Assembly: GCF_019263705.2 (NCBI RefSeq)
Contig: NZ_JADQDK010000001.1
Coordinates: 5,828,001-5,892,000, forward strand
Length of the DNA stretch: 64,000 bases
Origin: Pseudonocardia abyssalis
Lineage (GTDB): Bacteria > Actinomycetota > Actinomycetes > Mycobacteriales > Pseudonocardiaceae
Direction of reading: 5' to 3'
The position numbers and the translations under genes were made by a program. The notes beneath the pieces are model-generated. The model did not search any database. It had not been told where the DNA came from and saw only the letters and a program-made list of their open reading frames with translations. Positions 39,681 to 47,586 of this stretch are shown piece after piece. The first letter of the stretch is position 1; the number at the start of each line of letters is the position of its first letter.

Positions 39681-41114
39681 TCAGGCGGAGAGGTAGGCCT
39701 CCAGGCCCGCGCGTCCGCCCTCACGACCGAAGCCGGACTCCCGGTAGCCCCCGAAGGGGGAGGCGGGGTCGAAGCGGTTGAAGGTGTTGGTCCAGACCAC
39801 CCCGGCGCGCAGGCGCTGCGCGGTCCACATCGCCTTCGCCCCCTTCTCCGTCCAGATCCCCGCCGACAGGCCGTACGGCGTGTTGTTGGCCTTCGCGACG
39901 GCCTCCTCCGGGGTGCGGAACGTGAGGACCGAGAGCACCGGGCCGAAGATCTCCTCCCGGGCCACCCGCATCGTCTGCTCGACGCCGGAGAACACGGTGG
40001 GCGGGAAGTACAGCCCGCGCTCGGGGAGCGGGCAGGCGCTGGTCCAGCGCACCGCGCCCTCGGCGTCGCCCGCCGCGGCGAGGTCGACGATCCGCTCCAG
40101 CTGGGCGCGGGAGTTGATCGCGCCGACATCGGTGTTCTTGTCCAGCGGATCGCCGACGCGCAGCGTCTCGATCCGGCGCAGCAGCAGCTCGGAGAACTCC
40201 TCGGCGATCGACTCCTGCACCAGCAGCCGCGACCCGGCGCAGCAGACGTGGCCCTGGTTGAAGAAGATCCCGTCGACGACGCCCTCGACGGCCTGGTCGA
40301 TCGCGGCGTCGTCGTAGACGATGTTGGCCGCCTTGCCGCCGAGCTCCAGGGTGAGGCGGCGACCGGTGCCCGCGAGCGTCCGCTGGATCTCCTTGCCGAC
40401 GTCGGTGGAGCCGGTGAACGCCACCTTGTCGAGCCCGGCGTGCCCGACGAGCGCCGCGCCGACGTCGCCCGCCCCGGGCAGCACGTTGAGCACCCCCGCG
40501 GGCAGCCCGGCCTCGGCGGCGATCTCCGCGAGGACCAGTGCGGTGAGCGGGGTGGTCTCGGCGGGCTTGAGGACGATCGTGTTGCCGCACGCGAGCGCGG
40601 GGGCGATCTTCCAGGCGGCCATCAGCAGCGGGAAGTTCCACGGGATGACCGCGCCGACGACGCCGACCGGCTTCGGGTCGGGGCCCAGCCCGGCGTAGCC
40701 GAGCTTGTCGGCCCAGCCGGCGTGGTGGAACAGGTGCGCGGACGCGGTGGGCACGTCGACGTCGCGGGACTCGCGGATCGGCTTGCCGTTGTCGAGCGTC
40801 TCCAGCACGGCCAGCTCGCGGGAGCGCTCGGCGACGATCCGGGCGATCCGGTAGAGGTACTTGGCCCGCTCGGCGCCCGGCATCGGGCCCCAGGTCTTCT
40901 CGAACGCCCGACGGGCGGCGGCGACGGCCCGGTCGACGTCCTGGGCCGACGCCGTACCGACCTCGGCGAGCACCTCCTCGGTCGCCGGGTTGACGGTCGT
41001 GAGCGCCTGGCCGCCCCCGTCGACGAACGCGCCGTCGACGAAGGGCCGGTAGGAGGGCTGTAGGTTCGCGAGCGCCGCGGACTCGGGCGCGGGGGCGTAG
41101 TCCCAGGTGGTCAT
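39681..41114 (-). CDS. Aldehyde dehydrogenase
   Basis: A 477-residue NAD(P)-dependent aldehyde dehydrogenase with a complete active site: VIPWNFPLLMAAWKIAPALACGNTIVLKPAE, FTGSTDVGKEI, the general-base motif LELGGKAANIV, and the catalytic cysteine region FFNQGHVCCAGSRLLV. EEIFGPVLSVL and SPFGGYRESGFGREGG are typical C-terminal motifs. ATG 41114 shares one base with the deoC stop (TGATG), so the pair is translationally coupled. It could oxidise the acetaldehyde released by DeoC, which would make this a deoxyribose breakdown unit. Confidence 0.93.
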   Translation of the reverse strand: MTTWDYAPAPESAALANLQPSYRPFVDGAFVDGGGQALTTVNPATEEVLAEVGTASAQDVDRAVAAARRAFEKTWGPMPGAERAKYLYRIARIVAERSRELAVLETLDNGKPIRESRDVDVPTASAHLFHHAGWADKLGYAGLGPDPKPVGVVGAVIPWNFPLLMAAWKIAPALACGNTIVLKPAETTPLTALVLAEIAAEAGLPAGVLNVLPGAGDVGAALVGHAGLDKVAFTGSTDVGKEIQRTLAGTGRRLTLELGGKAANIVYDDAAIDQAVEGVVDGIFFNQGHVCCAGSRLLVQESIAEEFSELLLRRIETLRVGDPLDKNTDVGAINSRAQLERIVDLAAAGDAEGAVRWTSACPLPERGLYFPPTVFSGVEQTMRVAREEIFGPVLSVLTFRTPEEAVAKANNTPYGLSAGIWTEKGAKAMWTAQRLRAGVVWTNTFNRFDPASPFGGYRESGFGREGGRAGLEAYLSA

Positions 41115-42079
41115 CAGGCCGTGCCGATCCGGTCGGTGTTCTCGTAGTGTCCGAGCGCCTGGGTGCGGCGTTGCCGGAGCAGGTCGGTGAGCAGCGACGA
41201 CGCGCCGAACCGGAACAGGTCCGGCGTCAGCCACTGCGGTCCGGCGACCTCGTTGACCGCCACCAGGTGCCGGATCGCGTCCTTGCTCGTGCGGATCCCG
41301 CCCGCGGCCTTGACCCCGCGCAGCTCGCCGGTGGCCCGGTGCCAGTCGCGGACGGCGTGCAGCATCACCTGCACGACCGGCAGCGTGGCCGCGGGGGAGA
41401 TCTTGCCGGTGGAGGTCTTGATGACGTCGGCGCCCGCGAGCAGGGCGAGCCAGGACGCGCGGCGCACGTCGTCGTAGCCGGCGAGCTCGCCGGTCTCCAG
41501 GATGACCTTGAGGTGGGCGGACCCGCAGGCGGCCTTCACCGCGACGATCTCGTCGTACACCTGGCCGTAGCGGCCGGTCAGCCAGGCGCCGCGGTCGATC
41601 ACCATGTCGATCTCGGACGCACCCGCGTCGACGGCGAGGGCGGTGTCGGCGAGCTTCACCGCGCGCGACGAGCGCCCGGCCGGGAACGCGGTGGCGACCG
41701 CGGCGACGGCGACGTCCGACCCGCGCAGGGCGTCGACGGCCGTGCCGGCGAGGTCGGGGTAGACGCAGACGGCCGCGACCGGCGGCACGTCGGGATGGTC
41801 GGGGTCCGGGCGGCGCGCCTGGACGCACAGGGAACGGACCTTGCCCGGGGTGTCGGAGCCCTCCAGCGTCGTCAGGTCGATCATCGAGATCGCCATGTCG
41901 AGCGCCTGGAGCTTGGATTCCTTCTTGATGCTGCGGGTGGCCAGCGTCGCCGAGCGGCGTTCGAGGCCCACCTGGTCGACGCCGGGCAGGCCGCGCAGGA
42001 ACCGGCGCAGCGACCCGTCGTCACGCACGGCGTCGGCCAGATCCAGCGAGGCCCGCGGGGCCGGAACGGTCGTCGTCAC
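41114..42079 (-). CDS. deoC: Deoxyribose-phosphate aldolase
   Basis: A 321-residue class I aldolase that splits deoxyribose-5-phosphate into acetaldehyde and glyceraldehyde-3-phosphate. Features: ISMIDLTTLEG (substrate Asp), VAAVCVYPDL, VAAVATAFPAGRSS, EIDMVIDRGAW, LKVILETGEL, the Schiff-base lysine in DVIKTSTGKISPAAT, and GVKAAGGIRT. It is longer than the E. coli enzyme, mainly at both ends, which is usual for this subgroup. GTG 42079 is preceded by TAGACT at 6 nt, and by four 14-bp repeats immediately upstream of that. Confidence 0.95.
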   Translation of the reverse strand: MTTTVPAPRASLDLADAVRDDGSLRRFLRGLPGVDQVGLERRSATLATRSIKKESKLQALDMAISMIDLTTLEGSDTPGKVRSLCVQARRPDPDHPDVPPVAAVCVYPDLAGTAVDALRGSDVAVAAVATAFPAGRSSRAVKLADTALAVDAGASEIDMVIDRGAWLTGRYGQVYDEIVAVKAACGSAHLKVILETGELAGYDDVRRASWLALLAGADVIKTSTGKISPAATLPVVQVMLHAVRDWHRATGELRGVKAAGGIRTSKDAIRHLVAVNEVAGPQWLTPDLFRFGASSLLTDLLRQRRTQALGHYENTDRIGTA

Positions 42080-42085
42080 GCGGGG

Positions 42086-42091
42086 AGTCTA
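42086..42091 (-). promoter_or_regulatory. Candidate leaderless -10 element for deoC
   Basis: TAGACT on the minus strand, 6 nt before GTG 42079. Its -35 region would fall inside the 14-bp tandem repeats. Confidence 0.48.
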
Positions 42092-42094
42092 GGC

Positions 42095-42150
42095 GCGATC
42101 GGGACCGCGCGATCGGGACCGCGCGATCGGGACCGCGCGATCGGGACCGC
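42095..42150. repeat. Four perfect 14-bp tandem repeats upstream of deoC
   Basis: GCGATCGGGACCGC occurs four times without interruption (42095, 42109, 42123, 42137). The unit is partly palindromic (GCGATC and GGGACC inside). It ends 4 nt upstream of the deoC -10 hexamer, so it could be an operator array or a length-variable promoter element. Confidence 0.85.
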
Positions 42151-42165
42151 AGACCCCGGACACAC

Positions 42166-42198
42166 CACGCCCGCCGCACAGGAGTGGCGGCGGGCGTG
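42166..42198 (-). terminator. Hairpin terminator downstream of the 78-aa ORF
   Basis: A 12-bp perfect stem: CACGCCCGCCGC (42166-42177) pairs with GCGGCGGGCGTG (42187-42198), with a 9-nt loop. It lies 27 nt beyond the minus-strand stop at 42225 and insulates deoC from the small ORFs. Confidence 0.72.
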
Positions 42199-42224
42199 TG
42201 TGGTGATGCGGGCGGGGCGGTGTC

Positions 42225-42461
42225 TCAGGTGGAGCTGTGCAGACGGACGACGCCGACCGTGACGTCCTCCAGGCCACCGCGGTCGAAATCGCGGCGGAGT
42301 TGGTCGGCCTTGATCGTGGCCGTCAATCCGTCGAACGGCCCGTGGGCGTCGACCTCCCCGGTCTGGGGGTCCACAGCGAGCACCACGTATCCGTCGCACT
42401 GTGTGAGCTTCTCGGCCGCTGCGACCAGCGTCGCCTCGTCGGAAGTCGTGTTCTCCGGCAC
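42225..42461 (-). CDS. Small hypothetical protein (78 aa)
   Basis: A cytoplasmic 78-residue protein beginning PENTTSDEATLVAAAEKLTQCDGYVVLAVDPQTG and ending in GGLEDVTVGVVRLHSST. It has one cysteine, no membrane segment, and no recognised family. It is likely real: GTG 42461 is preceded by a perfect AGGAGGTGATCC ribosome site, and a hairpin terminator follows. Codons are visibly less GC-biased than in neighbours (for example ACT, AAA-rich stretches, ATC GTT). Translation is probably coupled to the 33-aa ORF, whose stop lies inside the same ribosome site. Confidence 0.7.
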   Translation of the reverse strand: MPENTTSDEATLVAAAEKLTQCDGYVVLAVDPQTGEVDAHGPFDGLTATIKADQLRRDFDRGGLEDVTVGVVRLHSST

Positions 42462-42465
42462 CGGA

Positions 42466-42567
42466 TCACCTCCTAGTCATGTAGTACAGCGTCGGAAGGG
42501 CCTCCGGCGTGACAGTCTTTGCGACGTACCACCCGTTCGGGTCAGGGTGAATGTCGAAGTCGATCAC
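42466..42567 (-). CDS. Small ORF (33 aa) coupled to the 78-aa protein
   Basis: A GTG-started ORF encoding IDFDIHPDPNGWYVAKTV followed by TPEALPTLYYMTRR. Its last codons AGG AGG TGA form the ribosome-binding site of the next ORF, a classic coupling arrangement. Third positions are unusually A/T-rich for this genome (ATT, CCT, AAG ACT, CTT). No family is recognised. A longer version from GTG 42585 is possible. It begins only about 30 nt from the divergent molybdopterin oxidoreductase start. Confidence 0.42.
   Translation of the reverse strand: MIDFDIHPDPNGWYVAKTVTPEALPTLYYMTRR
42469..42474 (-). promoter_or_regulatory. Full-complement ribosome-binding site overlapping an upstream stop codon
   Basis: AGGAGG within AGGAGGTGATCC, complementary to the 16S rRNA 3' end, 7 nt before GTG 42461. 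The TGA inside it is the stop of the 33-aa ORF. Confidence 0.65.
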
Positions 42568-42597
42568 CGATCGTGCCGGATCCACGACAGGGGGCGC

Positions 42598-43554
42598 ATG
42601 AACCGGGCGAGCCGTGCCGTCAACGTCACCATCCTGATACTCCTGGTGACGACCACGGCCACGGGTGTGCTCGCCTTCGCCACGGGGGATCCGGGGTCCG
42701 CCCGGTGGACCACGGGTGTCCACGGGGTGTCCGGACTCGGCCTGCTGGTGCTCGTCCCGGCCAAGTCGCGCATCGCCCGTCGGGGGCTGCGCCGGCCCGG
42801 ACGGTCGCGCAAGGTGATCGGCTGGATGTTCGTGGTGCTCGTGGGCCTGGCGGTCGGCAGCGGGGTCCTGCACGCGCTGTGGGGCTGGGACCCGGTCGTG
42901 CTCGGGCTGCTGCCGATGCAGATCCACGTCGGCGCCGCGGTCGGGGTCGTCGTGCTGCTGGTGGCGCACCTGCGGGTGCACCGCAGGCGGCCCCTGCTGC
43001 GTCGCACCGACCTCGACCGCCGACGCGCGCTGCTGGGCACCGGGGTCGTCGCGGGCTCGGCGCTGCTCTGGTTCGTCGCGCCGGGGCGGGACCGCCGCGA
43101 GACCGGGTCGCACGAGGTCACGACCGTCCCCGTCACGCAGTGGATGTTCGACCCGGTGCCGCGCCTGCCCGACCGCCCGCTGCGCACGCCCGGCGGGGAG
43201 GTCGATCTCGCGGCCCTGCCGTCGACGTCGGTCCGCGCAGTCCTCGACTGCACCGGCGGCTGGTACTCCGAGCAGCAGTGGCGTGGCGTGTCGGTCTCCG
43301 CGCTGGGGCTCCCGGCGTCCGCGTCGATCGACGTCGTGTCGGCCACCGGGTACCGCCGGCGCTTCCCGGCGTCGGAGGCCGGGTCGCTGCTGCTCGCCAC
43401 GCACCTGGCCGGGCGGCTTCTCTCCGCGGGGCACGGCGCTCCGGTGCGGCTGGTCGCGCCCGGGCGGCGCGGGTTCTGGTGGGTGAAGTGGGTGGTGGCC
43501 GTCGAGGTCGTCGACGAGCCGTCGTGGTGGCAGCCGCCGTTCCCGCTGCAGTAG
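42598..43554 (+). CDS. Membrane-bound molybdopterin-dependent oxidoreductase (sulfite oxidase-like)
   Basis: A 318-residue fusion. The N-terminal 150 or so residues hold four or five membrane segments with histidines (WTTGVHGVSGLGLLVLVP, VLHALWGW, MQIHVGAAVGVVVLLVAHLRVH), like a cytochrome b561-type haem anchor. The C-terminal part is a short sulfite-oxidase-type Mo domain: VPVTQWMFDPVPRLPDRPLRTPGGEVDL, the likely Mo ligand in AVLDCTGGWYSEQQWRGVSVSALG, YRRRFPASEAGSLLLATHLAGRLLSAGHGAPVRLVAPGRRGFWWVKWV. It should pass electrons between the membrane and a periplasmic substrate that cannot be named. ATG 42598 begins just before the first helix. Confidence 0.87.
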   Translation: MNRASRAVNVTILILLVTTTATGVLAFATGDPGSARWTTGVHGVSGLGLLVLVPAKSRIARRGLRRPGRSRKVIGWMFVVLVGLAVGSGVLHALWGWDPVVLGLLPMQIHVGAAVGVVVLLVAHLRVHRRRPLLRRTDLDRRRALLGTGVVAGSALLWFVAPGRDRRETGSHEVTTVPVTQWMFDPVPRLPDRPLRTPGGEVDLAALPSTSVRAVLDCTGGWYSEQQWRGVSVSALGLPASASIDVVSATGYRRRFPASEAGSLLLATHLAGRLLSAGHGAPVRLVAPGRRGFWWVKWVVAVEVVDEPSWWQPPFPLQ

Positions 43555-43567
43555 CCGGGGCCCGGGG

Positions 43568-45544
43568 TCAGGGCTGCCTGCGCGACGGGTGCGCCGCGAC
43601 CGTCACCGTGCCGCGCAGCCGGATGTCGACGGCCGAGCGGCCCACCAGCACGTCGACGGTGCCGGGTTCGAGGATGTGGTGCATCGTGCGGTTCCAGACG
43701 GCCAGTCGCGCCAGCGGCAGCCGGATCGTCACCGGAAGGGTCTGCCCCGCGGCGACCTCGACGGTGGAGAAGGCGGCGAGCGAGACCTCCGGCGTGACGA
43801 CCGTCCGCCCGGTCGGGTTGGCCAGGTAGACCTGCACCACCTCGCGGCCGCGGCGCTGCCCGGTGTTGGTGACCGAGCAGCGCACGCGGACGACGTCGCC
43901 GCCGTCGAGCACGGCCGGGGTGACGGCCAGCCGCGAGTACTCGAACGACGTGTAGCCGGTGCCGTGGCCCAGCGGGAAGACGGGGGCGGTGCCCCCCGCC
44001 GGGCCGGGCAGGGCCAGCGGGAGGCGGCCCGCGGGCTCGGCGCGCCCGGTGAGCACGTCGGCGAGGAGCCGGGCGTGCTCGCCGAGGGGGCGCCAGCAGA
44101 CGAGCACGGTGGCGGTGGTCGCGGCGAGCGCCGCGAGGGTGTGGACGCGGTCCCCGGTGACGACGACGATGCAGCGCCGCCCGGCGGCGACCGCGCCCTC
44201 CGCGACCCGCACGGCGTCCTCGGGCCGGGCGGAGACCACCACGACGACGTCGCCCGGTTCGGGCCACGGGGCCCGGCCGTCGCGCACCAGGCTCCGGGTC
44301 AGTACCGCGTCGAGCGCGCGGGCCAGCCCGGCCGCGTCGGGCGAGTCGGCCGTGCCCGGCACGACGTCGACGATGCGGGGCGTCCGCAGCGGCAGGACGG
44401 CGTTCGGGTCGGCGAGCAGGACCAGCGACCGGGTGAACGCCGTGCGCGCGACCCGGGCCGCCGTCTCCTCAGCGGGGCCGACCTCGTCGTCGTCCGCGCC
44501 GGACGGCGCGGTCGCGGGTGCGGGTGCGACCAGGCCGAGCCGCGACTTCACCGTCAGCACGGCGGCGACGGCGTCGTCGAGCAGCCACGACGACAGCGCC
44601 CCGCTGCACACCAGCGCGACGAGCCGCTCCACCTGCGCCCCGCCGACGACGTCGACGCCCGCCTCCATCGCCAGCGCGACGGCCTGGTCGGGACCGTCCG
44701 CGATGCGGTAGGCCGTCTCCAGCGCGCCGACGGCCCCGGGGTGGGCGAGCACCGAGCCGCCGAAGTGCCACTCACGGCGCAGGACGTCGCGCAGCAGCCA
44801 CACGTCGGTGTGCGTGGGCACCCCGGCGTTGCTCGCGGGCGACGGCACCACCGCGGCGGCCCCCGCCCGCACCGCGGCCTCGGCGGCGGCCAGCAGGTGG
44901 GTGCGCAGCACGCGTTCGTGCCAGTGCCCGTCGGGCCAGACCCCGAGCGGGGCGATGACGGCGACGTGGTGCTCGTCGATGAGGTGGGTCCGGCCCGCCG
45001 TCCGGCCCTGCGCGCCGTGGACGCGCGCGGCGGCGAAGGTGGCCGCCAGCACCGGGTCGGACACTGCGGGCGGCCCGGACGCGTCGGTGCCGCGGTCGGC
45101 GCCGGACCCGGCGGGCACGAGGTGGCCGAAGAGGCCTGCGGCCCGCAGCGCGCGAGCGGTGGACGCGGCCATCCGCTCGGCCAGGCGCAGGTCCCACGTG
45201 GCGACCCGGCCCAGCGGCGGCAGGAACGGCCGGTCGTGGTCGGGGCCCAGCGCCAGCGGGAGCACCGGGATCCCCAACCGGTCGCCCGCGGCGCCGGCTT
45301 CGCGGAACGCGGCGAGGCGGGCGGGGGCGTCCGGGGTGGAGGTGGGGACGTAGACGATGCCGATGCCCGGGACGGGAGCGGCGCCGTCGTCGGTGGCGGG
45401 CAGCACCGTCGCGCTGGTCTGGGCGGCCTTCTCCTCCAGGGTCATGGCGGCGACGAGGTCGCGGACCGCACGGGACCACGGGGATCGGGGGGATCGGGGG
45501 GATCGGGGGGCTCGGGGGGCGTCGGGCGGGACGGGGTCGGTCAT
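43568..45544 (-). CDS. Glycoside hydrolase family 3-like protein, nucleophile motif altered
   Basis: A 658-residue protein with GH3 layout: N-terminal barrel (AAMTLEEKAAQTSATVLP ... LGIPVLPLALGPDHDRPFLPPLGRVATWD), a C-terminal alpha/beta sandwich (RSLVLLADPNAVLPLRTPRIVDVVPG) and a fibronectin III-like end (VRVRCSVTNTGQRRGREVVQVYLANP). The strand that normally reads VVSDWGAV, bearing the nucleophile Asp, is VLAHPGAV here, so classical glycosidase activity is doubtful. No signal peptide is visible. Residues 11-23 are a PRS repeat encoded by 9-bp tandem units. A GAGGGAGGG ribosome site precedes the ATG. Confidence 0.87.
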   Translation of the reverse strand: MTDPVPPDAPRAPRSPRSPRSPWSRAVRDLVAAMTLEEKAAQTSATVLPATDDGAAPVPGIGIVYVPTSTPDAPARLAAFREAGAAGDRLGIPVLPLALGPDHDRPFLPPLGRVATWDLRLAERMAASTARALRAAGLFGHLVPAGSGADRGTDASGPPAVSDPVLAATFAAARVHGAQGRTAGRTHLIDEHHVAVIAPLGVWPDGHWHERVLRTHLLAAAEAAVRAGAAAVVPSPASNAGVPTHTDVWLLRDVLRREWHFGGSVLAHPGAVGALETAYRIADGPDQAVALAMEAGVDVVGGAQVERLVALVCSGALSSWLLDDAVAAVLTVKSRLGLVAPAPATAPSGADDDEVGPAEETAARVARTAFTRSLVLLADPNAVLPLRTPRIVDVVPGTADSPDAAGLARALDAVLTRSLVRDGRAPWPEPGDVVVVVSARPEDAVRVAEGAVAAGRRCIVVVTGDRVHTLAALAATTATVLVCWRPLGEHARLLADVLTGRAEPAGRLPLALPGPAGGTAPVFPLGHGTGYTSFEYSRLAVTPAVLDGGDVVRVRCSVTNTGQRRGREVVQVYLANPTGRTVVTPEVSLAAFSTVEVAAGQTLPVTIRLPLARLAVWNRTMHHILEPGTVDVLVGRSAVDIRLRGTVTVAAHPSRRQP

Positions 45545-45598
45545 CGGCCCTCCCTCGGCGCACCGGCGCCACCGCGGACCGGGGCGGGCGGTCCCTCG

Positions 45599-46005
45599 GT
45601 GCGGTCACCGTACGTGGTGGTACCCGCCGCCGGTACCGACGAGCTCGACACCGGACCGGTCGCCGCACCGCCCCTCGACAGCCCCGACCCCGACCGCGAC
45701 GCCGTGCTCCGGGCCGGGATCGCCGGCTGGGTGCCGTGGGCGGGGCGGTCCGGGGCGGTGACGCTGCGCCACACCGCCGGCCTCGGGCCCTCCTCGGGCT
45801 CTGGCCCGAGCCCGGGCCGCGGCGCGGGAAGAGCCGCCTGCACCTCGAGGTCCGGCCCGACGCCGGGGGTGGCGACGTCGCGGTGCGCGTCGCCGGGTGG
45901 GGGGCCACGCCGCTCACCGCCTCGGGTGACCATCCGTGGCAGAGGTTCGCCGATCCCTCCGGCAACGAGTTCTGCGTCCTGGGCCGGGCGGCGGCCACCC
46001 CCTGA
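45599..46005 (+). pseudogene. VOC/glyoxalase-like gene broken by a frameshift
   Basis: Two frames together give one vicinal-oxygen-chelate protein. The first, from GTG 45599, reads SPYVVVPAAGTDELDT, then DRDAVLRAGIAGWVPWAG and VTLRHTAGLGP. The second continues LLGLWPEPGPRRGKSRLHLEVRP ... WQRFADPSGNEFCVLG to 46005. The switch occurs at the GGGCCCTCC run near 45787-45793. One extra C would restore GLGPLLGLWPEPGP, the normal family sequence. Either a real inactivating deletion or a sequencing error in a GC-rich run. Confidence 0.75.
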
Positions 46006-46080
46006 CGAGCACGGCGCCCGCGGTTGCGGGTCCGCCCCGCAGCGGTGCGCCGATCCCGACGAGGTCCCGGTGCGGGTGCG

Positions 46081-46626
46081 TCACCGTCCCGTCCGGGGGA
46101 GGCCGGCGGGCGGGCGACGCTGGACCGCCGCGGGGCCGTCGAGAGGCCGGTGCATGACGGTCAGGCCCACGTCGCCGTGCTCGGGATGGGCGAACGCCCC
46201 CGGCACCACCCCGACGGTCGCGAACCCCAGTGAGTGCCACAGCGCGAGTGCCCGCGTGTTGGTCTCCACGACCGCGTTGAACTGGATGGCCCGGAACCCC
46301 TGCGCCGCCGACCAGGCGATCACGTGCTCGCCCAGCGCCCGGCCCACGCCGCGGCGCGCGATCGCCGGGTCGACCATGAAGCTGCCCGTCCCCACGTGCG
46401 AGCCCGGCCCGAGCTGGTTGGGGCCGGCCTTGGCGCTGCCGAGCACCGTGCCGTCGTCGTCGACCGCGACGAAGGTGGCGCTCGGCGGCGTCAGCATCCA
46501 CACCGCGCGGGCGCGGTCCTCGGTGATGTCGCGGGGGAGGGTGTAGGTCTCGCCCGCGGCCACGATCTCGCGCAGGAACGGCCAGATCGCGTCCCAGTCG
46601 TCCGGGGTCGCGTCACGGATCAGCAC
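46081..46626 (-). CDS. GNAT family N-acetyltransferase
   Basis: A 181-residue acetyl-CoA-dependent acetyltransferase. LIRDATPDDWDAIWPFLREIVAAGETYTLP is typical of the L-amino-acid / MddA-phosphinothricin-like branch. The core motif A is SFMVDPAIARRGVGRALGEHVIAWSAAQGF (acetyl-CoA loop RRGVGRAL), followed by IQFNAVVETNTRALALWHSLGF. The C-terminus contains VPGAFAHPEHGDVGLTVMHRPL. GTG 46626 is the first start compatible with the family. Divergent from the haloalkane dehalogenase gene, with only 18 bp between starts. Confidence 0.9.
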   Translation of the reverse strand: MLIRDATPDDWDAIWPFLREIVAAGETYTLPRDITEDRARAVWMLTPPSATFVAVDDDGTVLGSAKAGPNQLGPGSHVGTGSFMVDPAIARRGVGRALGEHVIAWSAAQGFRAIQFNAVVETNTRALALWHSLGFATVGVVPGAFAHPEHGDVGLTVMHRPLDGPAAVQRRPPAGLPRTGR

Positions 46627-46644
46627 GGGTGCAGGATCGCGGAC

Positions 46645-47556
46645 ATGCGCCTCCTCCGCACCCCCGAATCGCGCTTCGCCGACCTGCCCGACTTCGCCCA
46701 CGAGCCGCGGTACGCCGACGTGCCCGACGGCGACGGGGGTGCGCTGCGGATGGCGTGGGTCGAGGACGGCCCCGCCGACGGCCCGGTGGTGCTGCTCCTG
46801 CACGGTGAGCCGAGCTGGTCGTTCCTCTACCGCACGACGATCCCGCCGCTGGTCGCCGCCGGGCTGCGGGTGATCGCGCCCGACCTCGTCGGGTTCGGCC
46901 GCTCCGACAAGCCCGCGGAGATCGCCGACCACGGCTACGCGCGGCACGTCGAGTGGGTCCGGGCGCTGGTGTTCGACGTGCTCGACCTGCACGGCGTCAC
47001 GCTCGTCGGGCAGGACTGGGGCGGGCTGATCGGGCTGCGGCTGGTGGCCGAGCACCCCGCGCGGTTCGCCGGTGTCGTCGCCGCGAACACCGGCCTGCCC
47101 ACCGGTGACGTCGACATGCCCGAGGTCTGGTGGGGGTTCCGGCGCGCGGTGGAGAAGGCGCGGGAGCTCGACGTCGCGCGGCTGGTGCAGTCGGGCTGCC
47201 GCACCCCGTTCACCGACGACGTGCGCGCGGCCTACGACGCCCCGTTCCCCGACGAGTCGTACAAGGCGGGCCCGCGGGCGATGCCGCTGCTCGTCCCGAC
47301 CCGGCCCGACGACCCGTCGACGGAGGCCAACCGCGCCGCGTGGGCCGTGCTGCGCGGGCTCGACCTGCCGTTCCTGTGCGCGTTCAGCGACGGTGACCCG
47401 ATCACCGCGGCGATGGAGCCGGTGCTGCGCGCGGAGATGCCCGGTGCGGCCGGCCGGGAGCACCCCACGATCGTCGGGGCCGGGCACTTCCTGCAGGAGG
47501 ACGCCGGGCCGGAGCTGGCCGCGGCGGTGCTCACGCTCGTCGGCCGGACGCGGTGA
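46645..47556 (+). CDS. Haloalkane dehalogenase
   Basis: A 303-residue alpha/beta hydrolase of haloalkane dehalogenase subfamily [15 protein letters not shown] carries the oxyanion/halide region (the Glu-Pro-Ser-Trp typical of DhlA-like enzymes). The nucleophile elbow is GQDWGG (Asp), the lid region includes [19 protein letters not shown], the acid is in [11 protein letters not shown], and the base in [11 protein letters not shown]. It hydrolyses carbon-halogen bonds of small alkanes to alcohols, although natural substrates are often unknown. ATG 46645 starts the conserved [17 protein letters not shown]. Confidence 0.92.
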   Translation: MRLLRTPESRFADLPDFAHEPRYADVPDGDGGALRMAWVEDGPADGPVVLLLHGEPSWSFLYRTTIPPLVAAGLRVIAPDLVGFGRSDKPAEIADHGYARHVEWVRALVFDVLDLHGVTLVGQDWGGLIGLRLVAEHPARFAGVVAANTGLPTGDVDMPEVWWGFRRAVEKARELDVARLVQSGCRTPFTDDVRAAYDAPFPDESYKAGPRAMPLLVPTRPDDPSTEANRAAWAVLRGLDLPFLCAFSDGDPITAAMEPVLRAEMPGAAGREHPTIVGAGHFLQEDAGPELAAAVLTLVGRTR

Positions 47557-47586
47557 GGACCAGCCCGAGCGGCGCCGCGCCCAGCA

